From contig JAHBVV010000002.1 in NCBI GenBank assembly GCA_019637335.1, forward strand, positions 248,001-312,000: a stretch of 64,000 nt of DNA, written 5' to 3'. Position 1 is the first letter of the stretch; each line of letters opens with the position of its first letter. Under the pieces are notes generated by a model. It had not been told where the DNA came from, made no database searches, and was given only the letters and a program-made list of their open reading frames with translations. Positions 27,742-36,272 of the stretch are shown piece after piece. The position numbers and the translations under genes are program-made. The DNA comes from Candidatus Hydrogenedentota bacterium. Its GTDB lineage: Bacteria; Hydrogenedentota; Hydrogenedentia; Hydrogenedentales; JAEUWI01.

Positions 27742-28257
27742 ATGAAGGTCATCTTGTGTGATGATGTCGATAACCTGGGCGAAATGGGCCAGACCGTGAA
27801 GGTCGCCGATGGCTTCGCCCGGAATTACCTGATCCCGCGGAAGCTCGCCGTGCAGGCCGACAGCGCCAGCGCGAAGCAGATCGAGCACGAACTTGCGATC
27901 ATCAAGCGCCGCGAAGAAAAGCGCCGCGCCGAGCAGTCGAAATTCGCCCGCGAGCTTGAAAAGCTGACCGTCGAGATCCAGGTCCGCGCGGGCGAGGGCG
28001 ACAAGATCTTCGGATCGGTGACCGCGGGCCACATTGCCGAGAAGCTCGCGGAAATGGGCCACGAAGTCAACCGCAAGACCATCGTGCTCGAAGAGCCGAT
28101 CAAGTCCCTCGGCATCTTCAAGGTCGCGGTGAAGTTCCCGGGCGGGATCGAGGCCCATATCAAGGTCTGGGTAACGGGTATCGAAGAGCCCAAGAAGGCC
28201 GAAGAAGTGGCCGAGGAAGCCGAGGAAACCGCTGGCGTAGCGGACGACGACGAATAA
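27742..28257 (+). CDS. rplI: 50S ribosomal protein bL9
   Basis: This 171-aa bL9 has the N-terminal rRNA-binding domain (MKVILCDDVDNLGEMGQTVK, VADGFARNYLIPRKLAV). A long connecting helix rich in Glu/Lys/Arg follows, and a C-terminal domain starting about residue 85 (GDKIFGSVTAGHIAEKL). The tail EEVAEEAEETAGVADDDE is an acidic extension beyond the usual about 150 residues. It lies four bases before dnaB. Confidence 0.97.
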   Translation: MKVILCDDVDNLGEMGQTVKVADGFARNYLIPRKLAVQADSASAKQIEHELAIIKRREEKRRAEQSKFARELEKLTVEIQVRAGEGDKIFGSVTAGHIAEKLAEMGHEVNRKTIVLEEPIKSLGIFKVAVKFPGGIEAHIKVWVTGIEEPKKAEEVAEEAEETAGVADDDE

Positions 28258-28261
28258 GCGC

Positions 28262-29704
28262 ATGGCAGCATTGACAATGCCCAAACCCGTGTTTGATCGC
28301 ACCCCGCCACAGAATCAGGATGCGGAGCGGTCTGTCCTGGGCGCGATGCTGCTCAATCCCGATGCAGTTGGTACGGCGGTGGAAGTCCTGCGGGACGACC
28401 CCGCCGATACCTTTTACGTCGAGGCCCACCAGCATATCTTCGAGGCCATTCTCTCGCTCGCGCGGGACAACCGCCCGGTGGACATGCTCACCCTCACCGA
28501 TGCGCTGGCCCGCAACGGGGCCCTCGAAAAGGCGGGCGGCGCGGCGTATATCGCCGAACTCACGGACGCCGTGCCCACCTCGGCCAACGTCGAGTACTAC
28601 GCGAAGATCGTGCTCGACGCCGCGCTGCGGCGCAAGCTCATTTCGATCTGCACGCGCTGCGCGGGCGAGGCCTACAAAAACCAGGGCGAAATCGACGATC
28701 TCCTCGACCAGACCGAGACCGATATCTTCGGCATCGCGCAGCAGCGCCAGCTGAACCCGATCCACCGGGTCTCCGAACTCCTCGAAGAGGGTATCAAGCG
28801 CATCGAAATGCAGATGAAGACCGATGGCGGCATCACGGGCGTCCCCACCGGCTTCACCAAGCTCGACGAGATGCTTTCGGGCATGCAGCCGTCGGACATG
28901 ATCATCCTGGCGGCGCGGCCGTCGGTGGGCAAAACGGCCTTCTGTCTCAATGTCGCCGCCAACGCCTCCACCAACCACGGCAAGGGTGTGCTGGTGTTCA
29001 GCCTGGAAATGGCGAAGGAGCAGCTGGTGTCCCGCCTGCTGTGCATGGTCGGCCAGGTGGACAGCACGCGCCTGCGATCGGGCTTTCTGGCGCGAGCGGA
29101 GTTTCCGAAGCTGCAGCACGCGGCGGCCAAGCTCCAGGAAGCGAAAATCTACATCGACGACACCCCCAACATCAGCGTGCTCGAGCTCCGCTCCAAGGCC
29201 CGAAAGCACGCCTCGCAGAACAAGGTCGACCTGCTGATTATCGACTACCTCCAGCTCATGCAGGGGTCCTCGCGCGCCGAAAACCGGCAGGTGGAGATTT
29301 CCGAGATCTCGCGCGCGATCAAGGGCCTCGCCCGCGAGCTGCGCTGCCCGGTGATCGCCCTTTCGCAGCTCAGCCGCGAGGCCGAGAAAGACGACGGCGG
29401 CGTCCCGAAACTCTCGCACCTCCGGGAATCCGGCGCGATCGAGCAGGACGCCGACGTGGTGATGATGTTGTCCCGCCTCCCCGCCAATGAGCGCGAGGGC
29501 CGCGAGAACGTCATCCGCCTGACCGTCGCCAAGCAGCGAAACGGCCCCACCGGCCCGCTGGAACTGCTCTTCGAGCCCAATATTCAGCGCTTCCGGAACC
29601 TCGACGGCTTCCACGCGGACGAGGACGCGCCCCCCTACCAGCCCTTTGAGGATGATCAGGCGCCGGTGGAAGATTATTACGACGAAGACGACGCTCCGTT
29701 CTAA
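28262..29704 (+). CDS. dnaB: Replicative DNA helicase DnaB
   Basis: This 480-aa hexameric helicase has an N-terminal primase-interacting domain (AERSVLGAMLLNPDAVG), a linker helix, and a RecA-like motor. The motor has Walker A (ARPSVGKTAF), Walker B (LLIIDYLQLM), ALSQLSREAE and the DnaB signature LRESGAIEQDADVVMML. After the core it carries an acidic tail of about 35 residues ending VEDYYDEDDAPF, which strikingly resembles the SSB tip (EDDIPF in this same operon). The start lies four bases from the rplI stop, so they are cotranslated. It acts at the replication fork. Confidence 0.97.
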   Translation: MAALTMPKPVFDRTPPQNQDAERSVLGAMLLNPDAVGTAVEVLRDDPADTFYVEAHQHIFEAILSLARDNRPVDMLTLTDALARNGALEKAGGAAYIAELTDAVPTSANVEYYAKIVLDAALRRKLISICTRCAGEAYKNQGEIDDLLDQTETDIFGIAQQRQLNPIHRVSELLEEGIKRIEMQMKTDGGITGVPTGFTKLDEMLSGMQPSDMIILAARPSVGKTAFCLNVAANASTNHGKGVLVFSLEMAKEQLVSRLLCMVGQVDSTRLRSGFLARAEFPKLQHAAAKLQEAKIYIDDTPNISVLELRSKARKHASQNKVDLLIIDYLQLMQGSSRAENRQVEISEISRAIKGLARELRCPVIALSQLSREAEKDDGGVPKLSHLRESGAIEQDADVVMMLSRLPANEREGRENVIRLTVAKQRNGPTGPLELLFEPNIQRFRNLDGFHADEDAPPYQPFEDDQAPVEDYYDEDDAPF

Positions 29705-29859
29705 CGGCCCCCCGAATATGGTATGATGCGCGCCGCGGCGGCGAATTCGCGGCCGCGTGCGCATGATGCCGGGGGCATAGAGCGCCGTCCCAACCAACAC
29801 AACCCGCGCGGGGGTTCCGCCCCGCGCACCGCCCGCACCCCGGGCAGGAGCCAAACCAC

Positions 29860-30729
29860 ATGTTTCAGGGTTCATTCCCAGCACTGGTCACCCCCTTCCA
29901 GGAGAACTACGAAATCGACTTCGATGCCTACGGGCGCCTCATCGATTTCCACCTCGAAAACGGCACGGACGGCATTGTGCCGTGTGGCTGCACCGGCGAA
30001 GCCGCCACCCTCTCGCACGAGGAGCAGAAGGCGATCATCCGCTTCGCCGTGGAGCGTGTCGCCGGCCGCGTCCCCGTGATTGCGGGCACGGGATCGAACA
30101 ACACGAAGGAGGCCATCGGCCTTACGAAGTTCGCCAAAGAGGCCGGCGCCGACGCGGCCCTGCTCATCACGCCCTACTACAACAAGCCCACGCCCGCGGG
30201 CCAGGTCGCGCATTACAAGCTGGTGGCCGAAGAGGCTCAAATCCCGATCATGCTCTACAACGTGCCGGGGCGCACGGGCACCAAGATCTCCCCGGAAACC
30301 ATCGCGGAGCTGCGGCGCGTTCCCTTTATCGAGTCCGTCAAGGAGGCCTGCGGCAGCGTCGACCAGGTGTCGCAGATCCTGCACCTTTGCGACATCAACG
30401 TCATGTCCGGCGACGACAGCCTCACCCTCCCGATGATGGCCGTGGGCGCGACCGGTGTGGTCTCCGTCGCGGCGAACGTGGCCCCGCGCCTCGTTTCCGA
30501 CCTCTGCCGGGCCGCCAACGCCGGAGACTTCGCGAAGGCGCGCGAACTGCACTACAAGCTGCTCCCGCTGGCCACCGTCCTCTTCGTGGAAACCAACCCG
30601 CTCCCCGTCAAGGCGGCCCTCGCCAAGATGGGCATGATCAAGAACATCCTGCGCCTGCCCCTGGTTTCGATGACGGACCAGTCCGCCGCGCGGCTGGACC
30701 CGGTGCTCAAGGAATTGGGCCTGATCTAA
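29860..30729 (+). CDS. dapA: 4-hydroxy-tetrahydrodipicolinate synthase
   Basis: This 289-aa TIM barrel condenses pyruvate with aspartate semialdehyde in lysine and diaminopimelate synthesis. Seen are GSFPALVTPFQ, CGCTGEAATLSHEEQKAII, ITPYYNKPTPAGQVAHY, the catalytic Tyr in MLYNVPGRTG, and the Schiff-base Lys in FIESVKEACGS. Length is normal. It follows dnaB after a 155-base gap. The repeated UUCG hairpin element (30760-30817) lies 30 bases after the stop. Confidence 0.97.
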   Translation: MFQGSFPALVTPFQENYEIDFDAYGRLIDFHLENGTDGIVPCGCTGEAATLSHEEQKAIIRFAVERVAGRVPVIAGTGSNNTKEAIGLTKFAKEAGADAALLITPYYNKPTPAGQVAHYKLVAEEAQIPIMLYNVPGRTGTKISPETIAELRRVPFIESVKEACGSVDQVSQILHLCDINVMSGDDSLTLPMMAVGATGVVSVAANVAPRLVSDLCRAANAGDFAKARELHYKLLPLATVLFVETNPLPVKAALAKMGMIKNILRLPLVSMTDQSAARLDPVLKELGLI

Positions 30730-30759
30730 CGCGACCAGGCGACAACATAGGCCCGCCCA

Positions 30760-30817
30760 GGCGGCGCGGTCCTTCGGGATCGCGCCGCCGTTCGTATGTC
30801 CGCCCCAGGCGGATGCG
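30760..30817 (+). repeat. 58-nt hairpin element, copy 1 (after dapA)
   Basis: A 13-bp stem GGCGGCGCGGTCC / GGATCGCGCCGCC is closed by a TTCG tetraloop in a C...G context. It is followed by GTTCGTATGTCCGCCCCAGG. The same 58 bases occur at 45699-45642 on the minus strand with only three differences. Both lie 26-30 bases after a stop codon in the same orientation relative to the gene, so the element behaves like a 3' end or terminator module. There is no T-run. Confidence 0.8.
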
Positions 30818-30851
30818 GGCCAATCCCGGTTGGCGCGAGTATATAAAGACC

Positions 30852-30877
30852 GCCAATTCAGGGCTATCTGAATTGGC
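30852..30877 (-). terminator. Terminator-like hairpin after pilT
   Basis: A perfect 10-bp stem GCCAATTCAG / CTGAATTGGC with a 6-base loop is followed on the minus strand by GGTCTTTATATA. It lies about 30 bases after the pilT stop and could be partly bidirectional between the convergent dapA and pilT. Confidence 0.6.
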
Positions 30878-30907
30878 GGGGTGGCGGCGTAATCGCTCTT
30901 GGCGGGC

Positions 30908-31996
30908 TCAGTCGGCCGGGGGCTTGAAACTGATTCCGTGGCCGTCGAGGGCCTTCAGGAAGCCCTCCTTGTCGACGGACTTCGAATAGGCCTCGCCGGG
31001 TTCCACAAGCTCTTCCTTCACGAAGCGCGCGAGCTCCTCGTTCAGCAGGGTCATGCCCTCTTTCTTGGCCGTTTGCATGATGCTCATCACCTGCGCGGTC
31101 TTGCCTTCGCGGATGAGCATGCTCACGGCCGCGTTCACCACCAGCACCTCCAGGGCCGCCACACGCCCGCCGCCCTTTTTCTTGATGAGGTTCTGCGCCA
31201 CCACGCCCTTCAGCGCGGCGGAGAGCATGGTCCGGATCTGGGATTGCTGGCCCGAGGGGAACTGGTCGATCAGGCGGTCCACGGTGGAGATCGCCGTGGT
31301 CGTGTGGAGCGTTCCGAAGACGAGGTGGCCGGTTTCGGCGGTCTCGATCGCGATGTGCGTCGTTTCCAGATCGCGCATTTCGCCCACCAGCACGATGTCC
31401 GGATCCTCGCGGAGCGCGGCGCGCAGCGCGTTCTTGAAGCCCATGGTGTGGGAATGCACCTCGCGCTGGTTGATCAGGCAGCGCTGGTTCTCGTGCACGA
31501 ATTCGATCGGGTCCTCGATGGTGATGATGTGATCGGACCGGTTCTTGTTGATGTAGTCGATCATCGCCGCCAGCGTGGTCGACTTGCCGCTGCCCGTGGG
31601 CCCGGTGACGAGCACGAGGCCCTTGTGCAACTGGCAGAACTTCTTGAGCGCCTGCGGAAGCTTCAGCTGCTCGAAGGTCAGTATCTCGGAGGGGATCAGG
31701 CGGAACACGCCCCCGACCCCCTTGTGATCCCGGAAGATATTGGCGCGGAAACGCCCGTAGCCCTCCAGTTCATAGGCGAAGTCGGTGTCGTGGGTGGTCT
31801 GGAATTCCTTGAGGTTCTTCTCCGGTGTGATTTCGAAGAGCACACGCTCCGCACGCTCCGGGGTAATCTCCTCGTCCGCCTTGAGCGGCATGATCGACCC
31901 ATCCTTGCGAAACATCGGCTTACACCCCGTGCAGAAGTGCAAATCCGAGGTGCCATGCTCCACCATCAGCTTGAAATACTTGTCGATTTCGGCCAT
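30908..31996 (-). CDS. pilT: Type IV pilus retraction ATPase PilT
   Basis: This 362-aa ATPase has an N-terminal PAS-like pilT domain (SDLHFCTGCKPMFRKDG, GRFRANIFRDHKG). The core has Walker A (VTGPTGSGKSTTLAAM), the Asp box (IITIEDPIEFVHE), Walker B (LREDPDIVLVGEMRD) and the His box (HLVFGTLHTTTA). The retraction-specific NAAVSMLIREGKTAQV matches the PilT AIRNLIRE region. The ATG at 31996 has GAGGAGA upstream and begins the family match. It sits far from the GspF/pseudopilin operon and divergent from the exopolysaccharide cluster. It would power pilus depolymerisation at the inner membrane. Confidence 0.95.
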   Translation of the reverse strand: MAEIDKYFKLMVEHGTSDLHFCTGCKPMFRKDGSIMPLKADEEITPERAERVLFEITPEKNLKEFQTTHDTDFAYELEGYGRFRANIFRDHKGVGGVFRLIPSEILTFEQLKLPQALKKFCQLHKGLVLVTGPTGSGKSTTLAAMIDYINKNRSDHIITIEDPIEFVHENQRCLINQREVHSHTMGFKNALRAALREDPDIVLVGEMRDLETTHIAIETAETGHLVFGTLHTTTAISTVDRLIDQFPSGQQSQIRTMLSAALKGVVAQNLIKKKGGGRVAALEVLVVNAAVSMLIREGKTAQVMSIMQTAKKEGMTLLNEELARFVKEELVEPGEAYSKSVDKEGFLKALDGHGISFKPPAD

Positions 31997-32294
31997 GCAG
32001 GGGTCTCCTCGTTTTGCGGTCGCACACCGCTCCACACTACCGGGATCAAGGGTACCACGGGCCGGTCGGGAAAACAAGTCTATTGACGGTCGCGCAGAAT
32101 TATTAGCTTGGGATTGAAACGTTCCGCCGCGCGCACGGTAGCCTTTACAGCGGGCGCCCCGCGAAACTGTCCCCGGCGGGCCCGTTTTTGGTATAGTTAC
32201 TTGACAGGCCGCGTTCCGGGGTTGGGCGCGGCCCACGCCCGCGCGTCTGGCGCGCCGGGTCTTCGCGCCCGCAGCAAGGAAGTCTGGCAGTTCA

Positions 32295-33668
32295 TTGGCG
32301 ATGAAAGCACCCTCCGTTTATAAACAGGAAGAGCGCGGGCTGGCCTTGCTGTGCCTGGCCACGGACCTGCTGTGCTTCTGGATCGGGCTGAATCTGGCCT
32401 CGCTCTTCCGCCTGGTCACGCTGATCCGCGTGGACTACGGGGATCTCCAGCGGGACCGCATCGCGTGCCTGGTGCTGTTCGCGGTTTGCATGGTCGCCGC
32501 CGGCGCCTACCGGAGCAGCCGCCTTTCGGACCGCTTTGACTCGATTTACTTCTCCGGATTGGGCGTTGCGAGCACGCTGGTGGGGCTGTTCCTCGTGGTG
32601 GCGCTGCTGCCGCGCGATCTGCTCGTGATATCCCGCCGGGAGCTGGTCCTGGGCCCAATGATCGGATTCGTACTGATCGTGTTGTGGCGCGAGCTGGCGG
32701 TGCGGGTGTTCAAGCGCTTTCCCTCCTTCCAGCGCGTATTCGTCGTGTTTGGCGACCCGGTCGAGGGGCGGCGGCTCGCCGCGGAATTGACGCGGGCGGA
32801 GGGAAGCTATCTCACGGCGCACTATGCCGGGCGCGACGCGGCCGATGCGGAGGCGAATGACCTCGATTCGATCGAGGCCAGCGCGGGCGCGGGCCACGCG
32901 GAGGCGATTATCTGCGGGGACAACATGGATCTGGAACCACTGACGGCCCTGACCGATTTCTGCGAGCCGCGCTACCGGCGGACCTACCTCTACCCGAGCC
33001 TGCAGGACACGCTTTTGTTCCAGCACAGCGAGATCGCGTCCGTGGCGGGCGTTCCCCTTATCGAAGTGACGCAGCGGCTGTATACCGGCGGCTATGCGCG
33101 GCTCAAGCGCGTCATCGACGTGGCGACGGCGCTGGCGGCGCTGGTGCTGTTGAGCCCGGTGGCGGCGGCCGCCGCGCTGGCGGTCAAGTTGAGCTCGCCC
33201 GGCGGGGTGCTCTACCGGCAGGAGCGGATCGGCCTGCTCGGCGCGCCGTTTTACATCTACAAGTTTCGCACGATGTACGCGGACGTGGAGCGGGAGAGCG
33301 GCCCGAAGTGGGCCGAGGAAAACGACCCGCGCATTACGCCCGTGGGGCGCGTGCTGCGGCGCCACCGGATAGACGAGATCCCGCAGCTCTGGAACGTGCT
33401 GCGGGGCGATATGAGCCTCGTGGGCCCGCGCCCCGAGCGCCCGCACTTCGTGGACGAGTTCTCGAAGCGGCTGCCGCTCTTCAAGCGCCGCCTGGTCGTC
33501 AAGCCGGGCCTGACCAGCCTCTCGCACGTGAAGGGGTCGTACAGTTCGGAGCCGGCCGACCGGTTGCGCTACGACCTGGTGTACATCGGCAACCTGTCGC
33601 TCCTGACCGATCTCCGGATCCTGTTCTCCACGGTGCGCATCGTGTTGAGCGCGAAAGGGGCGCGCTGA
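32295..33668 (+). CDS. Polyprenyl glycosylphosphotransferase (exopolysaccharide initiating sugar transferase)
   Basis: This 457-aa protein has about four N-terminal membrane helices, a central Rossmann-like region (VFVVFGDPVEGRRLAAEL), and a C-terminal bacterial sugar transferase domain from about residue 270. That domain shows LKRVIDV, YRQERIGLLGAPFYIYKF and the catalytic DEIPQLWNVLRGDMSLVGPR with PE. It transfers a sugar phosphate to undecaprenyl phosphate, starting a surface polysaccharide. The start is uncertain: TTG 32295 is 12 bases from AAGGAAG, while ATG 32301 is 18 bases away. It overlaps the next gene by one base (TGATG). Confidence 0.92.
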   Translation: MAMKAPSVYKQEERGLALLCLATDLLCFWIGLNLASLFRLVTLIRVDYGDLQRDRIACLVLFAVCMVAAGAYRSSRLSDRFDSIYFSGLGVASTLVGLFLVVALLPRDLLVISRRELVLGPMIGFVLIVLWRELAVRVFKRFPSFQRVFVVFGDPVEGRRLAAELTRAEGSYLTAHYAGRDAADAEANDLDSIEASAGAGHAEAIICGDNMDLEPLTALTDFCEPRYRRTYLYPSLQDTLLFQHSEIASVAGVPLIEVTQRLYTGGYARLKRVIDVATALAALVLLSPVAAAAALAVKLSSPGGVLYRQERIGLLGAPFYIYKFRTMYADVERESGPKWAEENDPRITPVGRVLRRHRIDEIPQLWNVLRGDMSLVGPRPERPHFVDEFSKRLPLFKRRLVVKPGLTSLSHVKGSYSSEPADRLRYDLVYIGNLSLLTDLRILFSTVRIVLSAKGAR

Positions 33669-34363
33669 TGAAGCCGCGCTACTCCCCCGAAGAGGCCCGC
33701 CGCGTGATGGGCCGGTGGGCCACTTTCCTGGCCGCCTGTTTCGTGCTTACCGTCGTTCTGAATCTGTCCTTCTCGCGGTATCTTGTCGCCCAGCGCGAGG
33801 GCGACCCCGACACCCACCTGAACCGCGCCGAATCGCGGATGGCCGCGCTTGACCTCAAGGGCGCGCTGGTCTCGGTGGAAAATGCAATGGACCGCGCCCC
33901 GCTCTACCCGCGCGCGCACAAGGTTCACGGCGACATCCTCTTCAAGCAGGAAGACTGGAAGAACGCGGAGATCGCGTACCGGAAGTGTCTGAATCTCGGC
34001 GGCGGGTACGAGGGCGTCCAGAACAACATCCTCTGGTCGCTCATCATGCAGGAAGCCTACGACGAAGCGGTCGGGCTCGGGCGGGAGTTCCTGGCGGGCA
34101 GGGAGCCATCGCGGCTCGTTCCCCGCTACGTGGCCGAGGCCTGCCTGCGCGCGGGGCGCTGGAGCGACGCCGCCGATTACCTGCGGCAGGCGCTTGAACC
34201 GAACCCGCGCGAGCCCTACCTGCTCAACCGGCTGCGCCAGGCCTACAACAAGCTCGGCATGAAGACGGAAGAGGACCGGGTGCTCGCCCTGCTGAACGAG
34301 GTGGAGATGGCGCAGGAGAAGGAACAGGTGCTGACGCAATTGCCCGTGGACGCGAGGGAGTAA
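33668..34363 (+). CDS. Membrane-anchored TPR protein of the exopolysaccharide cluster
   Basis: This 231-aa protein has one N-terminal membrane helix (WATFLAACFVLTVVLNLSF, about residues 17-36) and then four or five TPR-like helical pairs. Examples are DLKGALVSVENAMDRAPLYP, WKNAEIAYRKCLNLGGGY and WSDAADYLRQALEPNPREPY. It is coupled to the sugar transferase (one-base overlap) and is two bases upstream of a glycosyltransferase, so it is likely a scaffold for polysaccharide assembly (inference). Confidence 0.75.
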   Translation: MKPRYSPEEARRVMGRWATFLAACFVLTVVLNLSFSRYLVAQREGDPDTHLNRAESRMAALDLKGALVSVENAMDRAPLYPRAHKVHGDILFKQEDWKNAEIAYRKCLNLGGGYEGVQNNILWSLIMQEAYDEAVGLGREFLAGREPSRLVPRYVAEACLRAGRWSDAADYLRQALEPNPREPYLLNRLRQAYNKLGMKTEEDRVLALLNEVEMAQEKEQVLTQLPVDARE

Positions 34364-34364
34364 C

Positions 34365-35285
34365 GTGGCGCCGAGTGTTTCAATTCTCCTGCTCATGAAA
34401 AATGAGCTCGCCAACATGGAGCGCAGCTTCCCGCGCCTGCTCTCGCAGGATTTCGACGGGGAAGTGGAATACGTCTATATCGATTCCGGCTCGACCGACG
34501 GCACCGTGGAATACATGGCGTCGCACGGCGTGGACGCGCACGCCATCGCCCCCACCGACTTCCACCACGGGCGCACGCGCAACCTGGCCGCCTCCATGGC
34601 GAAAAACGATATCCTCGTGTTTCTCAGCGGCGACGCCATCCCGACGGACATGGGGTGGCTGCGTTCGCTCGTGGCCCCCTTCGAGGACGGGGCGGTGGCC
34701 GCGACCTACGGGCGCCAGATCGCCCCGGAAGGCGCCAGCGCGCTCCGCACCTACGCCATGGAATACGAGTATCCCGCCCGCCGCCAGGAGCGCTTTCTCG
34801 TGCCCGGGAAAAAGCCGTCGATGGGCATGTTCCGCATGTCCAACGCCAACGCGGCGGTGCGGCGGTGCGTCTGGGAACGCTTCAAGTTCGACGAGACCGT
34901 GGTGATGTCCGAGGACGTCGGCATGTGCTACAACGTGCTCATGAACGGCATGAAGGTCGTCTACGTGCCCGAGGCCGCCGTGCTCCATTGCCACGACCGA
35001 TCGCTGTGGTACGAATTCCAGAAGGCCTTCGATTCCGCCATATCCCTGAAACGCATGGGCGTCCTGGGCAACCCGGCGATCGGCGGCGAACTGCGCTATG
35101 GCCTGCACCGGATGTGGAGCGAAGCCCTCCACTGGCTCAAGCGCCGCCGCCCCGACCTCGTCGTGTGGAGCGCCGTGACCAGCGTAACCAAATGGATCGG
35201 CGTGCAATTCGGGAAGCGCGGCGACTCCCTCCCGCGCTGGCTTACCTCGCGCATCTCCGCCGGCGTGGAGAAAATGTACGACTGA
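34365..35285 (+). CDS. Family 2 glycosyltransferase (rhamnosyltransferase-like)
   Basis: This 306-aa GT-A enzyme begins PSVSILLLMKNE, with the nucleotide-binding YIDSGSTDGTVEYM, the DxD-like SGDAIPTDMGWL, and an acidic catalytic region VVMSEDVGMCYNVLMNGMKV. It probably extends the lipid-linked saccharide begun by the neighbouring sugar transferase. The start is GTG 34365, one base after the stop of the TPR gene. It is the last gene of the three-gene cluster; a terminator follows at 35430. Confidence 0.88.
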   Translation: MAPSVSILLLMKNELANMERSFPRLLSQDFDGEVEYVYIDSGSTDGTVEYMASHGVDAHAIAPTDFHHGRTRNLAASMAKNDILVFLSGDAIPTDMGWLRSLVAPFEDGAVAATYGRQIAPEGASALRTYAMEYEYPARRQERFLVPGKKPSMGMFRMSNANAAVRRCVWERFKFDETVVMSEDVGMCYNVLMNGMKVVYVPEAAVLHCHDRSLWYEFQKAFDSAISLKRMGVLGNPAIGGELRYGLHRMWSEALHWLKRRRPDLVVWSAVTSVTKWIGVQFGKRGDSLPRWLTSRISAGVEKMYD

Positions 35286-35292
35286 GCCCGGA

Positions 35293-35372
35293 GGGGACTG
35301 CCTCCGGCTGGCACGGATGCGATCCCCTCGAACAACCACCGTATACCAGCCGGTGGCTGTACCCGTGGAAAC
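35293..35372 (-). repeat. Inverted, diverged relative of the 170-bp array unit
   Basis: Read on the minus strand this contains CGGGTACAGCCACCGGCTGG and then GCATCCGTGCCAGCCGGAGG with CAGTCCCC. These match two segments of the 170-bp unit in the same order and spacing class, with a different spacer. It lies before the array in opposite orientation. Confidence 0.65.
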
Positions 35373-35396
35373 CAGTATCTCAAACAAAGAAGCGGC

Positions 35397-35430
35397 AAAG
35401 GCTGGGAGCGCAGGCGTCCCCGCCTGCCAG
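35397..35430. repeat. REP-B unit
   Basis: AAAGGCTGGGAGCGCAGGCG followed by TCCCCGCCTGCC matches the REP-B units at 12015 and 12148. A shorter partial match (CGCGCAAGGCTGGGATCGCA) occurs at 45201-45220. Confidence 0.75.
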
Positions 35431-35456
35431 GCGGCGAAGCCGCCGTCTTTTTTTTT
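35430..35456 (+). terminator. Intrinsic terminator of the exopolysaccharide cluster
   Basis: GGCGGC-GAA-GCCGCC is followed by GTC and nine T residues, about 145 bases after the glycosyltransferase stop and immediately after a REP-B unit. Confidence 0.8.
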
Positions 35457-35489
35457 CATCCGTAACGGGTGACGCAACGCGTCATGATT

Positions 35490-36107
35490 GCCTGTACCCG
35501 TGGAAAACACTTTTCGCGGGTACAGGCACCGGCTGGATTACCGCATCCGTTTCCGGCTTCGGGCATCCTTGCCAGCCGGAGGCGGTCCCCGGGGACTGGC
35601 TCCCGAGCCCCAGTGCGCGAAGTCGCGAAAGCGTGAAACGATCACCGTGAAGCGAGGGCGCCTGTACCCGTGGAGAACACTTTTCGCGGGTACAGCCACC
35701 GGCTGGATTACCGCATCCGTTTCCGGCTTCGGGCATCCCTACCAGCCGGAGGCGGTCCCCGGGGACTGGCTCCCGAGCCCCAGTGCGCGAGGTCGCGAAA
35801 GCGTGAAACGATCACCGTGAAGCGAGGGTGCCTGTACCCGTGGAGAGCACTTTTCGCGGGTACAGCCACCGGCTGGATTGCCGCATCCGTTTCCGGCTTC
35901 GGGCATCCCTGCCAGCCGGAGGCGGTCCCCGGGGACTGGCTCCCGAGCCCCAGTGCGCGAAGTCGCGAAAGCGTGAAACGATCACCGTGAAGCGAGGGTG
36001 CCTGTACCCGTGGAGAACACTTTTCGCGGGTACAGCCACCGGCTGGATTACCGCATCCGTTTCCGACTTCGGGCATCCCTGCCAGCCGGAGGCGGTCCCC
36101 GGGGACT
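35490..36107. repeat. 170-bp direct repeat array, block 1 (units 1-3 and the left part of unit 4)
   Basis: Units start with GCCTGTACCCGTGGA at 35490, 35660, 35830 and 36000, exactly 170 bp apart and nearly identical. Unit 4 stops at 36107 after GGGGACT, where the inserted segment begins. Each unit contains a 9-10 bp hairpin CCTGTACCCG / CGGGTACAG(G), a second inverted pair CCGGCTGG / CCAGCCGG and the perfect palindrome GTCCCCGGGGAC. The period is not a multiple of three and ORFs do not continue across units, so the array is non-coding. No CRISPR-like spacers. Confidence 0.92.
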
Positions 36108-36132
36108 TATTCCATTGCTGGCGAATCATCGG

Positions 36133-36175
36133 TTGACAACAATGTAAACGGATGCTAGAGTGTAACTAAGTTACA
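36133..36175 (+). promoter_or_regulatory. Promoter and overlapping operator of the inserted two-gene module
   Basis: TTGACA (36133-36138) and TAGAGT (36156-36161) are 17 bases apart. The perfect inverted repeat TGTAAC-TAA-GTTACA (36161-36175) covers the end of the -10 and the expected start site. This is the classic layout of an autorepressed toxin-antitoxin operon; the HTH protein downstream is the likely binder. Confidence 0.7.
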
Positions 36176-36272
36176 AGAAGTTGGTCTTGACGAAGCATGT
36201 GCGCGGTTTGTATCGTAGGCGCGGGCGCGGCGCCGGGGCGGCGCCACCCACACCGAAGGGCGCGTTCAACCG

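Noticed and set aside
28160-29884. 574-codon minus-strand frame across dnaB
   Set aside because: Mirror frame of DnaB; His/Val/Arg-rich composition without motifs.
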